Positions 12,147 to 23,690 of a stretch of DNA of 64,000 nt are shown here, piece by piece. The stretch spans positions 744,837,056 to 744,901,055 of the forward strand of contig OY856413.1 of NCBI GenBank assembly GCA_963693085.1, written 5' to 3'. The position numbers and the translations under genes are program-made. How positions within the stretch are numbered: the stretch's first letter is position 1; each line of letters opens with the position of its first letter. The notes below the pieces were generated by a model, which was not told where the DNA came from, ran no database searches, and worked only from the letters and a program-made list of their open reading frames with translations. The stretch comes from Alisma plantago-aquatica (Eukaryota > Streptophyta > Magnoliopsida > Alismatales > Alismataceae).

Positions 12147-12690
12147 CGACCACGGTTGTGGTGATTTAATCTTCAAAAATCACAGAGACTTTAACAAATT
12201 TGTACATGAATGACCATGGTCATGGTCCAAAAAATAGTCATGTCTACTAAAGACACCACGGCTGTGGCCAGTTGCACGAGCATGGTCGATGAGCTGCAAC
12301 TCATCTGTGGCCCATGCCATGACCATGGTGAATTGATCTCTACGGTCCCAAAAACCAACAGTGACTCAGCCCAAAATACACATGAATGGACATGGTCGTG
12401 GCCATTAACACGATTGTGGTTACTAAAGGCAAACTCACCCATGGCGACAGCCATGACCATGGTGAGCCAAAGTCAAGACAACCCCCAAAGCAAGCACGTT
12501 GGTGGTAACCTCCTTCAAGATCAATGTGCTACCCAACACAGTCATGGCACCCTCTACCCACCATGATCATGGCACCCTCCACGGCTGTGGCCACTCATGC
12601 CTATACTTATACTTCTCCTCCACCTTCCACCTCGACCATTCCCACTACCCATGACCATGCCACCTAATCTCCACCATGGCCGTGGTGACC
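12147..12690. repeat. CCATGG/CCACGG dyad array in solo LTR
   Basis: About ten 12-bp near-palindromes lie upstream of the TATA box. They are of two kinds: CCACGGTTGTGG (12150) and CCACGGCTGTGG (12256), and CCATGGTCATGG (12214) and CCATGACCATGG (12317). CACCATGGCCGTGGTG lies near 12672. Spacing is irregular. Confidence 0.75.
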
Positions 12691-12757
12691 ACATAACCCT
12701 ACCCATTTTCTCCACTATTTTTTCCATTTTGCCCCCACTCACCCTAGTGCTCTCCCA

Positions 12758-12779
12758 CCACCTATATATACATAGGTGG
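12758..12779 (+). promoter_or_regulatory. TATA box within an inverted repeat (solo LTR)
   Basis: TATATATA at 12763-12770 lies between the arms CCACCTAT (12758-12765) and ATAGGTGG (12772-12779), an 8-bp perfect inverted repeat. It is the likely LTR core promoter. Confidence 0.6.
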
Positions 12780-14378
12780 CAGATGGAGCACGAAGGCTAG
12801 CATCCCTATAGCTACTCTAGAGCCTCCTTATCCACTTCCTTGCATTGAATCCATTCACCTACCTCTCATCTTCCACTTCCACTTCCACTTCTAGGTTTTC
12901 CACCATAATCCCCCATATTTCCATGCCATTCATCCATTTTGGAGGAGGTGCCACATTCTACAGCTACTAGGAGGTGAAGGAGGAGGGTCTTCCAGGAGCT
13001 CCATGGATTTATACCTTGTACTTCTCTTTTTATTTGCTCTTTTGTTTAGTCTTGTGTAGCTAAGCCCCTTGTGGTGGGCTGTTTGGGGCAAAAATGATAC
13101 TTTGATACAATGTTGGGGGACGATAATTTGTAAAATCCATGATTTCATTCTATGATGATTTCTTGCTACTTTAAACTCATAATCAATGTCTCTACTTGTG
13201 GTTTGTATCTAAAAATATGAATTTCTTGTGTTTTTATGCTTGAAACCACCTAAGTCTAGGAGAAGATAGTCTATGTTGGGTTGTCTTGGGAATTGCTCCT
13301 AGGTCCAATTAGTGGATCATTAGCTAGCACCGCATCTCCCCCTACATATAGTCCTTATCCTACTCCTAGGTGTGTGATCTAACTAGCTAGTGTAGGGTTG
13401 ATTGGTGCAATTGCCTAGGATTTTGATAAAATCTAGGTGGTGAGTAATGTGGGGTGAAATACTCTTGCCTATATTCCCCAATTCTACCTTTGGCTCCCAA
13501 TTACACTAAGAAACCCTATGCTAGAAACCTAGATTAGTCAAATCCTAGTGAAATCTCACCTATAACTTAAGCCAACTAATAATGTAGGGTGATTTCTTAG
13601 CATTTGGCTAGTTTTTTGGTTTAAGTAATCTTGAATGGATGATTAAGCTTTCTTGTTCTATCTTCCCCCCAATTGGAACCTTAACGTCATTTCTAAACGG
13701 CCCACCTATATCTATCATTCCTAAAACCCACCTTGTTAATGTAGCTTGTTAATGTTATTCAATTTCTTGGTCTTAATTTCTTCTTAGTTAATTTCTTAGT
13801 TCTTTATAGCTAGGTCTTTCTTGGGTAGTAGTTCTCTTTTGAGCTTGCTAGTGTTAATGTTGTTAGTTAGTGATAACCTAGGTCCTTGATTGCTCTAGTG
13901 CTTAACTTGTCTCTTAGGTGTTAACTTGCATTGCTAGTCTAGTATAGCTTAATTGTAGTTCTTTTCTCTTGATTAGTTAATTGTATTGCCTAGCTTTTTA
14001 GTCCTAACATGTTTAGGGTAATTTAGGGTCTTTGATAATCTAGTTTCCTTCTAGTCTTTAATTGCTTGCAACATTAGAGTAATCAACCAAAATCACCTTT
14101 AAACCCTAAAAACCCTACTCTCCGCATTAGGAACGTAACTACCTTAACCGAGCTCTAGTGCCCCCTCTCTTCCTATAGATCGACCCCTTTACTTGCCTAT
14201 CACCTACGCTATAATATGACCTTGTGCACTTGCAGCCAAACTATTTGGTTTGTGTGATTGTATTGGTCTAGGGCCCTTTATAAATTCAAAAGATCCCAAG
14301 TGCATTTGTTCTCTTTATGTGGTTATCTCTAGTCACTATTCCATTGATTAGCGTGTGGCCTTGGGAGAAACCGCACCA

Positions 14379-14522
14379 GACACTTTAACCTATCCTTGAG
14401 TTTGGGGGTGATAGGAGTACCTACCTTATGTCTCACTTCATATTTGCTCAAAAGTGCTTCATATTTCCTATTGGAGAACTGATATCCACCATCAGAAATT
14501 ATTGATTTGGGCATCCCAAACC
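14379..14522 (-). pseudogene. Athila-1 integrase catalytic core, middle part
   Basis: The minus strand reads RFGMPKSIISDGGYQFSN, covering the second catalytic Asp (SDGG). It is followed after a frame change by YHPQTQG. The segment lies between the copia insertion (left end at 14523) and the solo LTR (right end at 14378). The first catalytic Asp is at about 51475 on the other side of the copia element. A stop falls in the QG.V stretch. Confidence 0.85.
14518..14522. repeat. Target-site duplication of the copia element (left copy)
   Basis: AAACC here and AAACC at 51331-51335, directly outside the TGTTGG...CAACA termini. Confidence 0.9.
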
Positions 14523-14978
14523 TGTTGGTATAGTATGCCCAGACAGCCAATCATATAATGATTGCAATGAGACATGTGGTACTTGAATTGATAATTATAA
14601 AGGCAATTTCTATCTATATGTTTTAACTATTTTTTAGATAATAGTATAACATGATTAGATGTCTAGAGAGTGACAATACTTAATGACATATTTCTTCAAG
14701 TACATGACTTGAACAATGAGATCATACAGATGTTAAGAGTATGTACATTCTAACTATCATCCCTAGTCGGTTGTTATTGTGAAAATAACCATAGACATCA
14801 ATAACACAAAAGATTAGAGTGTGTGTTGGTTGATGACAAAATCTCAACAGTCAATGTATATCATATCAAACCAAGCACATAGTTACATGTTAGAGAATAG
14901 TGTATCGGACAGACCCACCGTAAGAGTGATGCATGGAAACCACACTTGTTAGTTAGGATCGTCTATTACAGTATTGGT
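14523..14978 (+). repeat. Copia 5' LTR, first segment
   Basis: Aligns with 49220-49669 of the intact 3' LTR and breaks off within 'gtattggt', where the Tekay element starts. The left part is shadowed by a minus-strand Athila ORF that runs a few codons into it by chance. Confidence 0.92.
14974..14978. repeat. Target-site duplication of the Tekay element (left copy)
   Basis: TTGGT here and TTGGT at 28036-28040. The intact copia 3' LTR has one TTGGT at the corresponding place (about 49665-49669), which is an empty-site control. Confidence 0.93.
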
Positions 14979-15543
14979 TGTAAGGACCCTGACCTGCGTT
15001 TAGGGTTTACCCTATTTGTTTTGCTTAACCTTGGTGGTTTGATGCTTGCTAATCACCTCTAAGTGGTGATTAGGGTTTAGTTGTGCTTTGTTGAGAGCTT
15101 GAGGGGCTACTTGAAAATAACCTAAGTTTAGGGTTTTGTGTGCAAGTTTGCCATCTTGTGAGATGTTTTCCCCTCTTTGCTTCCTCTAGGGTTGAGAGGA
15201 AGGCTTGGGCTTGTTGTTTGAGTTTCTTGGGCCTTGCTTGAGCTTGTTTGGGCCTTGAGGTGCCTTGTTTGGGCTTGCTTGAGCCTTGTGTCGGCCAAGT
15301 GAAGCTTGTGTCGCTCAAGGAGTAGTGTGTGTCACCCTAGGTTGGTTTGTGTCGGCCAACAAGGTGGTGTGTCGCCCATGTTGCTTGGTCCAGCCTTGAC
15401 CATGTTTGGTGGACACTTGGTGTGTATCTTTAACAAGTGTCTCTTGGTGTTCTAGAGTGTTGGCTTGAACCCTAGGACAAGTGTCCCTTGGGTGGACGAC
15501 ACTTAGCATAGATCTACCTTGTTTTCTCCTCCCTTCCCTTCTC

Positions 15544-15550
15544 TATATAT
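15544..15550 (+). promoter_or_regulatory. Tekay 5' LTR TATA box
   Basis: TATATAT in 'cttctctatatatgtggttc', conserved at 24515-24521 in the other LTR. It is the probable start region of the genomic transcript. Confidence 0.55.
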
Positions 15551-15949
15551 GTGGTTCTTTCCCTTGCCTTAGCTTCCTTTGATCCCTTGGTCCCTCCTCC
15601 ACCTTGAGTGCACGAAACTCCTCCCTCTCTTGCTTGTGTCGGCCGAGACACTCTCCTGGAGTTGCAGTGGTGGTTGATGCCTTCTCTTGGATCAGCTTTG
15701 GTGGACGGCATCCCTTGGAGCTTGAAGTGCATCTTCTTCCTTGGAGCTTGGAGCTTAAGGCGGGTTGCATAGCTTCTAACCCTAACTCCTTTTCCTCTAG
15801 CTATGATCTTGTTGCATGTTAGTAGCTTAGCTTAGCTCCTTGCTTTTATACCTTGCTTGTTTACCTTTAGTGGCCGATCCCCTTCTAGGGTTTAGGGTTT
15901 CCTTGAGCATCTTTGCTTTTTAGGGTTTGAGCTTCCTTGTGTTGGAGGT

Positions 15950-16685
15950 TGATGATGACCCCTGTTGGGTGACATCCTCTCTTGTCTTGGTGTTGGGCGA
16001 CATGAGTGCCTTGTGTTGGGTGACATGGAAGGTGTTCTTGGTGATGGGCGATACCCTTGCCCTTGTGTTGGGCGACAGGGTGAGCTGGTGTAAGTGTTGG
16101 CCGATATAGTGACCCTTATTGAACGATATGGTCCATGTGTTGAGCAACATCTTCTCTTGTGATGGTGTTGGGCGACATGGGTACCTTGTGAAGGTCGACA
16201 TGGTGAGTGCTCTTGGAGTTGGGCGATACCCTCTCTCTTGTTGGGGTGTGTTGGGTGACATGAGTAAGCTAGTATGATGAGTTGGTCGACATGGTGACCA
16301 TGTTGGGCGACATGGTCCTTGTGGTGAGCAACACCTTTGTTCTTGTGTTGGGCGATAGGTCGAGCTAGTGAGGAGTTGGCCGATATGGTTGAGTTGGCCG
16401 ATATGGTTGAGTTAGCCGATGGATGTTGATGGGTGTTACATCTTGTTGTGTTGGTCGACATGGTGAGCATGATGGGCGAGATGGTCCTTCTTGTGTTGAG
16501 AGACATCCTCTTCCTCATGGTGGACGATAGAACTAGTCTCTTAGTGGTTCGTTGGTGTTGACCGATAGGCCATGCATGCCATGGTGGCCGATAACCATGC
16601 TGGTCGACACCCATGATGGCCGATAGCCATGTTGGGCGACAACCTTGGGTAGTGATGGCCGATAGGGTTGGTGTGTGTGTCGGCC
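15950..16685. repeat. Degenerate GGCGACATGG / GGCCGATATGG unit array, 5' LTR
   Basis: About 25 units of the forms TTGGGCGACATGG, TTGGCCGATATGG and TTGGTCGACATGG are spaced 20-45 bp apart. It is the most CpG-rich part of the element. The same array lies at 24920-25630 in the 3' LTR, with small copy-number changes: the 5' array has an extra GAGTTGGCCGATATGGTT unit near 16375-16395. Confidence 0.8.
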
Positions 16686-16789
16686 GACAAGCCTTGATAG
16701 GTTTTAGTGAGGGTTGATAAGAGTTATGGTGAGAGTCTTGTGTTCCTATAGTGACGGTCTCATGTGCTATGGAAGTGCATGTTTATGCT

Positions 16790-17085
16790 CAAACAATAAT
16801 GAAGCCTTGCAAACAATAGTATTGATAGTAACAATGATGATAATGGTAGTAATGATGATAATGAGGAAGGTAATGGTAATAAGATGCATGATGTGATCCT
16901 TATGCTTATTTGTTAATAATAAAGAAGATGATAGTAATAATGATCATAATAATGATGGCAATAATGATAGTAATGATATGCATGAAGTAATCCTTGAACT
17001 TAATTGTTAAATGAGAATGGTGTTAGTTACACTAATAGCTTGCTTAATGATATGATAATAATGATGATAGTGGATGGTGACATAA
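16790..17085. repeat. Low-complexity ATGATA/AATAATG tract
   Basis: Interrupted trinucleotide-like repeats (aatgatgataatggtag and similar). Repeated in the 3' LTR at about 25760-26040. Confidence 0.7.
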
Positions 17086-19094
17086 TGGTAGTGGTAACAA
17101 TAGTACTTGTTCTATATGTTTGAACATCTTGATTATTCATATAGTTCTGAGATAAGGATAAGTATAGATATGGCTTGTTAATGATGTACTTTATACACTT
17201 GATCAACAAATAGTGTAAAAATGATAAGTAGAGTATCTTGAATGGCATTTATGATGGTAGCATATTCCTTATGTTGAATCTACGATTATTGTATACCCTA
17301 ACCATGTAGGTGATGATTAGCCATGAAAAGGCTATGAGATACATGTGATGAGTAACATCACTTGGTAATTACTCTGGTTAATGAGATGATATGTATAATG
17401 TGTTAAGTTCCATGATGATGATGTGAGCCTTGAGAGGCATTGACAGTACATGATAAGGGATTGAGATCCCATGGTATGTGATGATCCTCGAGATGGATCT
17501 GGATGGTTGGCAAGAGGCCAAGTGGGAACATGTAATGTTGGCTCCTTGAGATGGATCAGGTTGATGTGTTTTCAATAATAATATAATGTTATTTACTTTC
17601 TATTATATCTTGCAGGTTATACAACTTGGATGAATCCTGCAATCCATATAAAAGATATTAATTAATCACAGTGAAATATATCATGTAGTTTTCCCTGGCC
17701 ATAGATCCATCATCGTCAGGACTTGGTGATGGTGAAATAGGTTCTCCTACGGGTTAACCTGGAAGCGCATATTTTGAATATGTGTAGGTTGCTCCTAGCC
17801 TGAAAATGAGGAGGTAAGAGTGTAACTTCGGTTACAGACTCAGATATGTATATGGAGTATGGTGAACATGCCAATGGCTCAGGATATGTGATGTGTGGAG
17901 CATGAATGCGTTCATGGCTCAGAGCACGGTGAACTGGCCCGTGGCTCAGTTTTACTAGCGCTGAGACCTGTACCAAGGTGGGCTAGAGTGAGGGTAGCAT
18001 GTGGAGCTGACCCTGTGGCTTAGACCACTCCAGCATGTGACTACGGTCATGCTTGTGTTGTACTCGTGTACTGACCACGAGGTGGGAGGTTGTGGAGTCC
18101 GGCTCTTCCATTGACCTTGTATGGCACCAGCTTGGGTTTCATAACTGAAGGTTGGATTTGAACGGTAAAGTTCAAATCCTCAGGGCATATTAATATGTAA
18201 TACAGCCATTTAGTACTTATTGCTTAGGATAAACACGAAACATTGCTTGAGGCCTTGTTTGTGTAATATCTTCGTTATATCTTGCAGGTTATGTGATAAT
18301 ATGTCTGATCTTGATAAGCAGGTTATGTGACACTATATCTTGTTCTAATAATAATGTTACATAGGGATACATCTTATCTTGCTAATCATATTCCTTGAGA
18401 TATATCTGGTTATATGCTTTTGTATAGCGGGTAAGCTTGTCGGTAAGAATAATCTATTTTATATAGACTGCTCTTGTTATACCTGTTATTAGATATCTGC
18501 TGTTATAGTCTATCTTGCTGAGGTTCTGTAGTTGCGGTGGGGAGTTATGTTTCCCGCTGGGACAATTGTTCAATTGTCTCAATCCGCTGGTTTACACCCT
18601 TTTTAGGTGGTCGAGGTAGACGTGGTCATGGTCGTGGTGTTGGGGCCGAGCAGCTTGACGAGCAGTAGAAGGAAAGCGATGGATGTGCTGCTGTTTTGGA
18701 TGTTTTGTAGTAGAGTCTAGAGTCATCCCTGTACTCTCAGGTCCTTGGCAATGTTTTGACGTTGTTTCACGATGAACGCTCGATCATGTTTATATATCCT
18801 GATGTTGGCCGGATGCGGGCCTTTATGTATATGAACAGGTGGTGAACTCATGTGATGGATGAACAGTTGTTCCTTAGCTGTGGACACATATCAGATCTCG
18901 TGGATGTATATATATATATGACATGTTTCTGTGCAGGATGAGGACTGGAAAGTAATAGTTTCATAGTTTTTCAGTTTTCTGCAATCGATTTTAATTAATC
19001 CATGTTTTCATAATCTATGGTTATGGTGATTTCTGCACATTTTCACGTAACACCTCGTTATCTGTATGATAATGGGATGTGTTGCCACAAGTTT

Positions 19095-19106
19095 TGGTAT
19101 CAGATA
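19095..19106 (+). promoter_or_regulatory. Tekay primer-binding site
   Basis: TGGTATCAGATA lies six bases after the LTR end. It matches the initiator-Met tRNA 3' end complement (TGGTATCAGAGC) at 10 of 12 positions. Confidence 0.85.
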
Positions 19107-19214
19107 TTTGGGTTTGCTGAGTCTACAGGGATTTAGGACTTGGTTGAGTCTGTTCTTATGAGTTTTCCAGGTTTTCTTACAATATCTTCTGCCCTCAGCG
19201 GAAGATAAGCCAAG

Positions 19215-20490
19215 ATGTCTGGAAGCCATGAAGAACATGCTCCTGAGCATAGTGATGTTGCATCGGTTGATGGAGCAGATGGACAGGCACATGAAGATCG
19301 GGTGCCTGAGGTTCCCCAATTTAACCCAGCCATATTTGAACATCCTGCTTACCAATAGCTTATGGGGCAGATGATGTCTATGATGAATCTCATGGTTGAG
19401 CAATTACCAGTGCCTCCTCCGCGAGCACAGGTTCCCCATGGAGAAGCATCGGGTATTGGGAAGACCTTCGAGAGGCTTCGCCGAGTTGTGCTTCGGATTA
19501 TGCTGGGACGGCTGATCCAGCAGATGTAGATTTGTGGTTGACAAGTCTTGAGAAGGCTTTTCAGATCCTTGACATCCCCGAAGCAGACAAGGTAAAGCAT
19601 GCTGTCTACCTTCTGAAAGGTAGTGCTGGTCACTCGTGGACCATCGAGGAAGAGAAGCGGCCTGGTGAGATGATCTGTTGGGAAGTGTTTTGACGTGAGT
19701 TCGTCACCAGATACTTTCCGAAGACATACCTGGATGAGAAGATGAGTCAGTTTGAGAGGTTGCGGCAAGGAACGATGAACGTCATCGAGTACGAAGCTAA
19801 TTTTATGGATCTGTTGAGGTTCTATCCTCACATGGCGGCAACAGATGAGGAACGGATCAGACGTTTCGAGAAGGGTTTAAGTGCTGAGTTGACAACCCCG
19901 GTGTCTGTGTTGGAGAATCGAGAACGGTTTGCTATGTTCGTGGAATTAGTTTGACGGATCGAAAGGACAGTAAGGGAGAAAAGAGAGTCTATGTCTCTTA
20001 AAAGATCTGCTCATTTTCAAGGACGTATGTTTGGTGGCTTTAAGAAGCCTAGGTTTTCAGCACCATCAGTAATGAGAAGCGTTGGTGTATCATCTCAGTG
20101 GTCTCCGAGTAAGGGGAAAGGTTATGTTTCTTCACCATCTAAGGCGCACAGTTCAGCTTCTATGGCAGTGACAGGGCCATCTAGGCCAGGGTTTGAGGAC
20201 AAGTCATGTCATCTTTGTGGACAAGTCAGGCATTTCAGGCTTAATTGCCCGAATAGAGATGTCGAAGTGACGCAGCAGCTGAGACAGAGTTTCCAGAAGT
20301 CTGAGAGACAGCAGGCCAGTGGTAGCAGAGGTCGAGGACGCGGTCAAGTGTCTCAAGCTGGATCGTCTGCTCAAGGAAGTAGAGGTCGTGGACAGCAAGC
20401 AACGGCTCGATTCTATGCCATGAATCAGCTGGAGGCGATAGTCAACCTGCGAGTGGTGACAGGTCAGATGGAGTTATTTCATTCTGATAT
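19215..20490 (+). pseudogene. gag: Tekay gag, degenerate
   Basis: Capsid-nucleocapsid precursor. The ATG at 19215 opens MSGSHEEHAPEHSDVAS. The frame meets TAG at 19356, shifts near 19470, then reads ADPADVDLWLTSLEKAF, the gypsy retrotransposon-gag domain. It continues through TGA at 19691 to ERLRQGTMNVIEYEANFMDL and a TGA at 19952. The zinc knuckle CHLCGQVRHFRLNC (about 20206-20247) has Cys-x2-Cys-x4-His-x4-Cys spacing but Arg in place of the usual Gly before His. It is followed by an RGRGRG-rich stretch. All four lesions are simple. Each stop in gag fits a C-to-T change of CAG or CGA. Confidence 0.9.
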
Positions 20491-20990
20491 GTCTTCTTCT
20501 TGCTTTATATCTGTTCTGGTTGACCCGGGTGCTACACACTCTTTTATCGCCTATAGTATGCTTGAAAACTATCGTTTACCTATTAGCAGTAAGAAGGATA
20601 GCTTATTGTTAGAAACCCCTCTTGATGGTTCCTCTTTGCTTCGAGAAGAGTGTCCATCTTGTGTCTTGTCTTTCTCGGGACGCCATATCCAAGTGGATCT
20701 TATACCACTTGATATGCATGGTTTCGATGTTATCCTTGGGATGGATACCTTAGAGAAGTATAAGGTTGTCTTGGACTGTGGTTCCAAGCAGGCAGTGTTT
20801 GATGTTGCTGGAGAGAAGTGGATCTTCCAGGGAGATAGGAAGATTCTTCCGACGTGTTTGGTATCAGCTATGGTAGCAGATAAGTTGTTACGACAAGGAT
20901 GTGAAGCGTTTCTAGCTCACATGATGGATACCGTTGTGGTTACCAAGGCAAAAGGTCCTAGTCTTGAGGAGGTGTCAGTTGTTCGAGAGT
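20491..20990 (+). pseudogene. Tekay aspartic protease domain
   Basis: The frame is open here. The active site reads LVDPGATHSFI (Asp at 20522). The family has D-[ST]-G, so the Thr/Ser is replaced by Pro, which should abolish or impair catalysis. The second conserved block, DVILGMDTLEKYKVVLDC (about 20725-20780), is intact. The domain would cleave the polyprotein. It lies between the zinc knuckle and the RT with no linker stop. Confidence 0.88.
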
Positions 20991-22320
20991 TTGCAGACGT
21001 GTTTCCTGAGGAGTTTCCTGGTGTTCCTCCACCCCGAGAGATTGATTTCGAGATCAATCTGGTTCCTGGAACACAGCCAATTGCACAGTCAGTATACAGG
21101 TTGGATCCAGCAGAGATGGAAGAGTTGAAGAAGCAGTTGCAAGAGTTGTTGGACAAAGGTTTTATCTGACCGAGTACGTCGCCCTGGGGTGCTCCCGTGT
21201 TGTTTGTTAAGAAGAAGGATGGTTTGATGCGGTTGTGTATAGATTACCGACAGTTGAACAAGGTAATGATCAAGAATAAGTACCCGTTGCCGAGGATAGA
21301 TGATCTGTTTGATCAGTTGTGTGGTGCTAAAGTGTTTTCAAAGATTGATCTACGGTCTGGATATCATCAGTTGAGGATAAAGGCAGATGAAATACCAAAG
21401 TCAGCTTTCAGGACAAGGTATGGTCATTTCGAGTTCATGGTTATGCCGTTTGGATTAACCAATGCCCATGCTACTTTCATGGATTTGATGAACAGAGTGT
21501 TCCATCCGTTCTTGGATCAGTTTGTTGTAGTCTTTATAGATGACATCTTGATCTATAGTCGGGATAGGCTAGAGCATGAGCAACATCTTCGTCAAGCGTT
21601 GACTCTTCTTCGTCAACATCAGTTGTATGCCAAGTTTAGTAAGTGCGAGTTCTGGTTGGAAGAAGTGACTTTCTTGGGTCATGTGATATCTGCTGAAGGT
21701 GTCAAAGTAGATCCGAAGAAGGTGTAATACTTTGCGGATTGGGAATAACCGAAGACGCCGATAGAAGTTCGTAGTTTCCTTGGTTTGGTTGGATAATACC
21801 AGAGGTTTATCAAGGACTTCAGTGTGATCGCGTTGCCGATGACGAAGTTGACCAGGAAGGATGTACCTTTTGTTTGGGATGATCGATGTCAGCAAGCTTT
21901 CTAGAGTTTGAAGGAGAAGCTGACCAGTGCTCCAGTGTTGATCTTGCTAGAGACTGGGGAAGGCTATGTTTTTTTCTGTGATGCTTCCAAGAAAGGTTTA
22001 GGTTGTGTGTTGATGCAGGAAGATCATATAGTTTCTTTTGCCTCGCAACAGCTCTAGAAGCATGAGGAGAACTATCCGACTCATGACTTGGATTTGGCAG
22101 CAGTGGTTCATGCGTTAAAGATTTGGAGACACTATCTGTATGGGAAAGTGTGTCAGATCTTTACGGATCATAAGAATCTGAATTACATCTTTACGCAACA
22201 AGAGTTGAACATGCAACAGTGATGATGGATGGAGTTGATCAATGATTACGACTGCACTATCGAGTATCATCCTGGTAAGGCGAATTTGGTAGCTGATGCG
22301 CTTAGCAGAAAGTCTTCTTC
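20991..22320 (+). pseudogene. Tekay reverse transcriptase and RNase H, degenerate
   Basis: RT begins with VREFADVFPEEFPGVPPPRE. A TGA at 21167 interrupts before [13 protein letters not shown]. Then come [33 protein letters not shown] and the catalytic FIDDILIYS (about 21535). Stops follow at 21725 and 21746, and further ones near 21794, 21902 and 22055. RNase H reads FFCDASKKGLGCVLMQ, then [20 protein letters not shown] and [11 protein letters not shown] tandem TGATGA at 22220-22225 stands where the family has Arg-Arg before WMELI. The domain ends at [15 protein letters not shown]. Gene order and motifs are typical; the copy cannot be translated. Confidence 0.92.
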
Positions 22321-22479
22321 TCTTTCTTCAAAGAAGGCACAGTTGAGTTCTCTGGAATTCCATAAGCGAGATATGTTTATTTCCCTTCGACAGACGAATG
22401 TGCAGATGGAAGTCTCTTTGTCGTCTGGTCTTTTCACACAGATGCAAGTTAATCCTACGTTGAGACAGCAGATCAAGGA

Positions 22480-23690
22480 TGCACAATAGATAGATGATGC
22501 AGTACAGTTGATTAGATCAGAGTTCGGCAACGACAAGCGTGATGGGTTTCATGAATCCGAGCATGGACTAGTTTTCTATCATGATAGGATGGTGGTTCCA
22601 GATGCGGATGATCTGAGGAAGTTGGTGCTTGAGGAAGCACATACGTCGATGTATGTTATGCATCCAGGTGTCACCAAGATGTATCATATTCTGAAGGACT
22701 TGTATTGGTGGTCCGGTTTGAAGAGAGATGTAGCCGAGTTCGTGGCGAGATGTGCGGTGTGTCAGCAAGTGAAGGCTGAACATCAGAAGCCGGCAGGTAC
22801 GTTGCAACCTTTGCCGATACCGTAGTGGAAATGGGATCACATAACCATGGATTTCGTAGTTGGTCTACCCCGGACAACTAGGAATCATGATTCCATTTGG
22901 GTGGTAGTGGACAGATTGACTAAGTCTGCCCATTTTCTACTAGTGAAGATGACGTATACAGCTGAGAAACTAGCTCGAGTATATGTGGATGAGATAGTAC
23001 GTTGGCATGGTGTGCCAGCAACGATAGTTTCTGACAGAGGTCCTCAGTTTACGAGTCGTTTTTGGGAACAGTTGCACAGGGCATTGGGAACGTAGTTAAG
23101 GTTCATTACAGCTTTTCACCCACAGACAGATGGACAGTCTGAGAGGACTATTCAGATTTTTGGAGGATCTTCTTCGAGCTTGTGTTTTGCAGTTTCTAGG
23201 CAACTGGGATGCACATCTGAGTTTGATAGAGTTTGCTTACAACAACAGTTATCAGCGGAGCATTGACATGGTTCCTTATGTAGCTTTGTATGGAAGGAAG
23301 TGCATATCTCCTTTGTGTTGGTATGAATCAGGTGAGTATCAGCTTTTGGGTCATGAGTTAGTTCAGCAGACGACAGATAAGATCAAGGTGATACAAAAAC
23401 AGTTGAAAGTGGCACAGGACAGGCAGAAATCTTACGCAGACAATCGCCGACGACCTTTGGAGTTCCGGGTAGGAGACAAAGTGTACCTTAAATTCTCGTT
23501 GTGGAAAGGTGTGCTAAGGTTTGGTCGGAAGGGTAAGTTAGCTCCCAGGTATATGAGGACTTACTCCGTCATAACACATGTTGGCAAGGTATCTTATGAG
23601 TTGGAATTGCCTCCAGAGTTGCATAGGTTGCATCCAGTGTTTCATGTTAGTATGCTGAAGAAAAGTCATCCAGATTCAGGTACAGTGATA
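22480..23690 (+). pseudogene. Tekay integrase, degenerate
   Basis: Zinc-binding part: HTSMYVMHPGVTKMYHILKD and CAVCQQVKAEH, giving His-His-Cys-Cys. Core: first Asp in TMDFVVGLP (about 22848), second in [13 protein letters not shown] (about 23030), Glu in PQTDGQSE (about 23139). Stops lie near 22489, 22824 and 23094, and a one-base insertion in 'attcagatttttggagg' (about 23150) shifts the frame. The last frame is open from 23130 to 23912 and includes SPLCWYESGE and the GPF/Y-like KLAPRYMRTYSVITHVG block. Confidence 0.92.

Larger units (their letters stand above)
11815..14378 (+). mobile_element. Solo LTR inserted in the Athila-1 integrase
   Basis: The insertion falls inside the YHPQTQG...VSNRDI stretch of the integrase. 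Flanks are GAAAC (11810-11814) and GACAC (14379-14383), an imperfect 5-bp duplication. The right end is CA and the left end TA, probably a mutated TG. Near the right end, 'agatcgacccctttacttgcc' followed by 'gaccttgtgcacttgcag' (14175-14235) is the hallmark 3' LTR part of Tat/Athila-type gypsy elements. A TATA box lies at 12763. No interior domain is present, so LTR-LTR recombination is the simplest origin. Small ORFs in it are not credible genes. Confidence 0.65.
14979..19089 (+). repeat. Tekay 5' LTR
   Basis: 4.1 kb, ends TG/CA. In order it holds a (T)CGGCC/TCGCTC-rich part with TATA box (15544), a GC-richer array of TTGGGCGACATGG-like units (about 15950-16680), a purine/TGATAA microsatellite-like part (16790-17080) and an AT-rich tail. 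The minus-strand ORF at 15892-16614 is an open shadow of the unit array and I do not regard it as a gene. Confidence 0.92.

Noticed and set aside
14095..14125. Telomere-like CCCTAAA phrases
   Set aside because: Only a few imperfect units within the solo LTR; similar CCTAA phrases are common in LTRs of this window.
15892..16614. 240-codon open frame on the minus strand in the Tekay 5' LTR
   Set aside because: It is the complement of the GGCGACATGG unit array. The same array in the other LTR (24856-25471) is broken into shorter, shifted frames, and the protein is a repeat of HQHPTT-like phrases with no domain.
19133..19333. Minus-strand ORFs overlapping gag and the integrase of Tekay
   Set aside because: Shadows of the plus-strand gag-pol reading frames, which carry all the conserved motifs.
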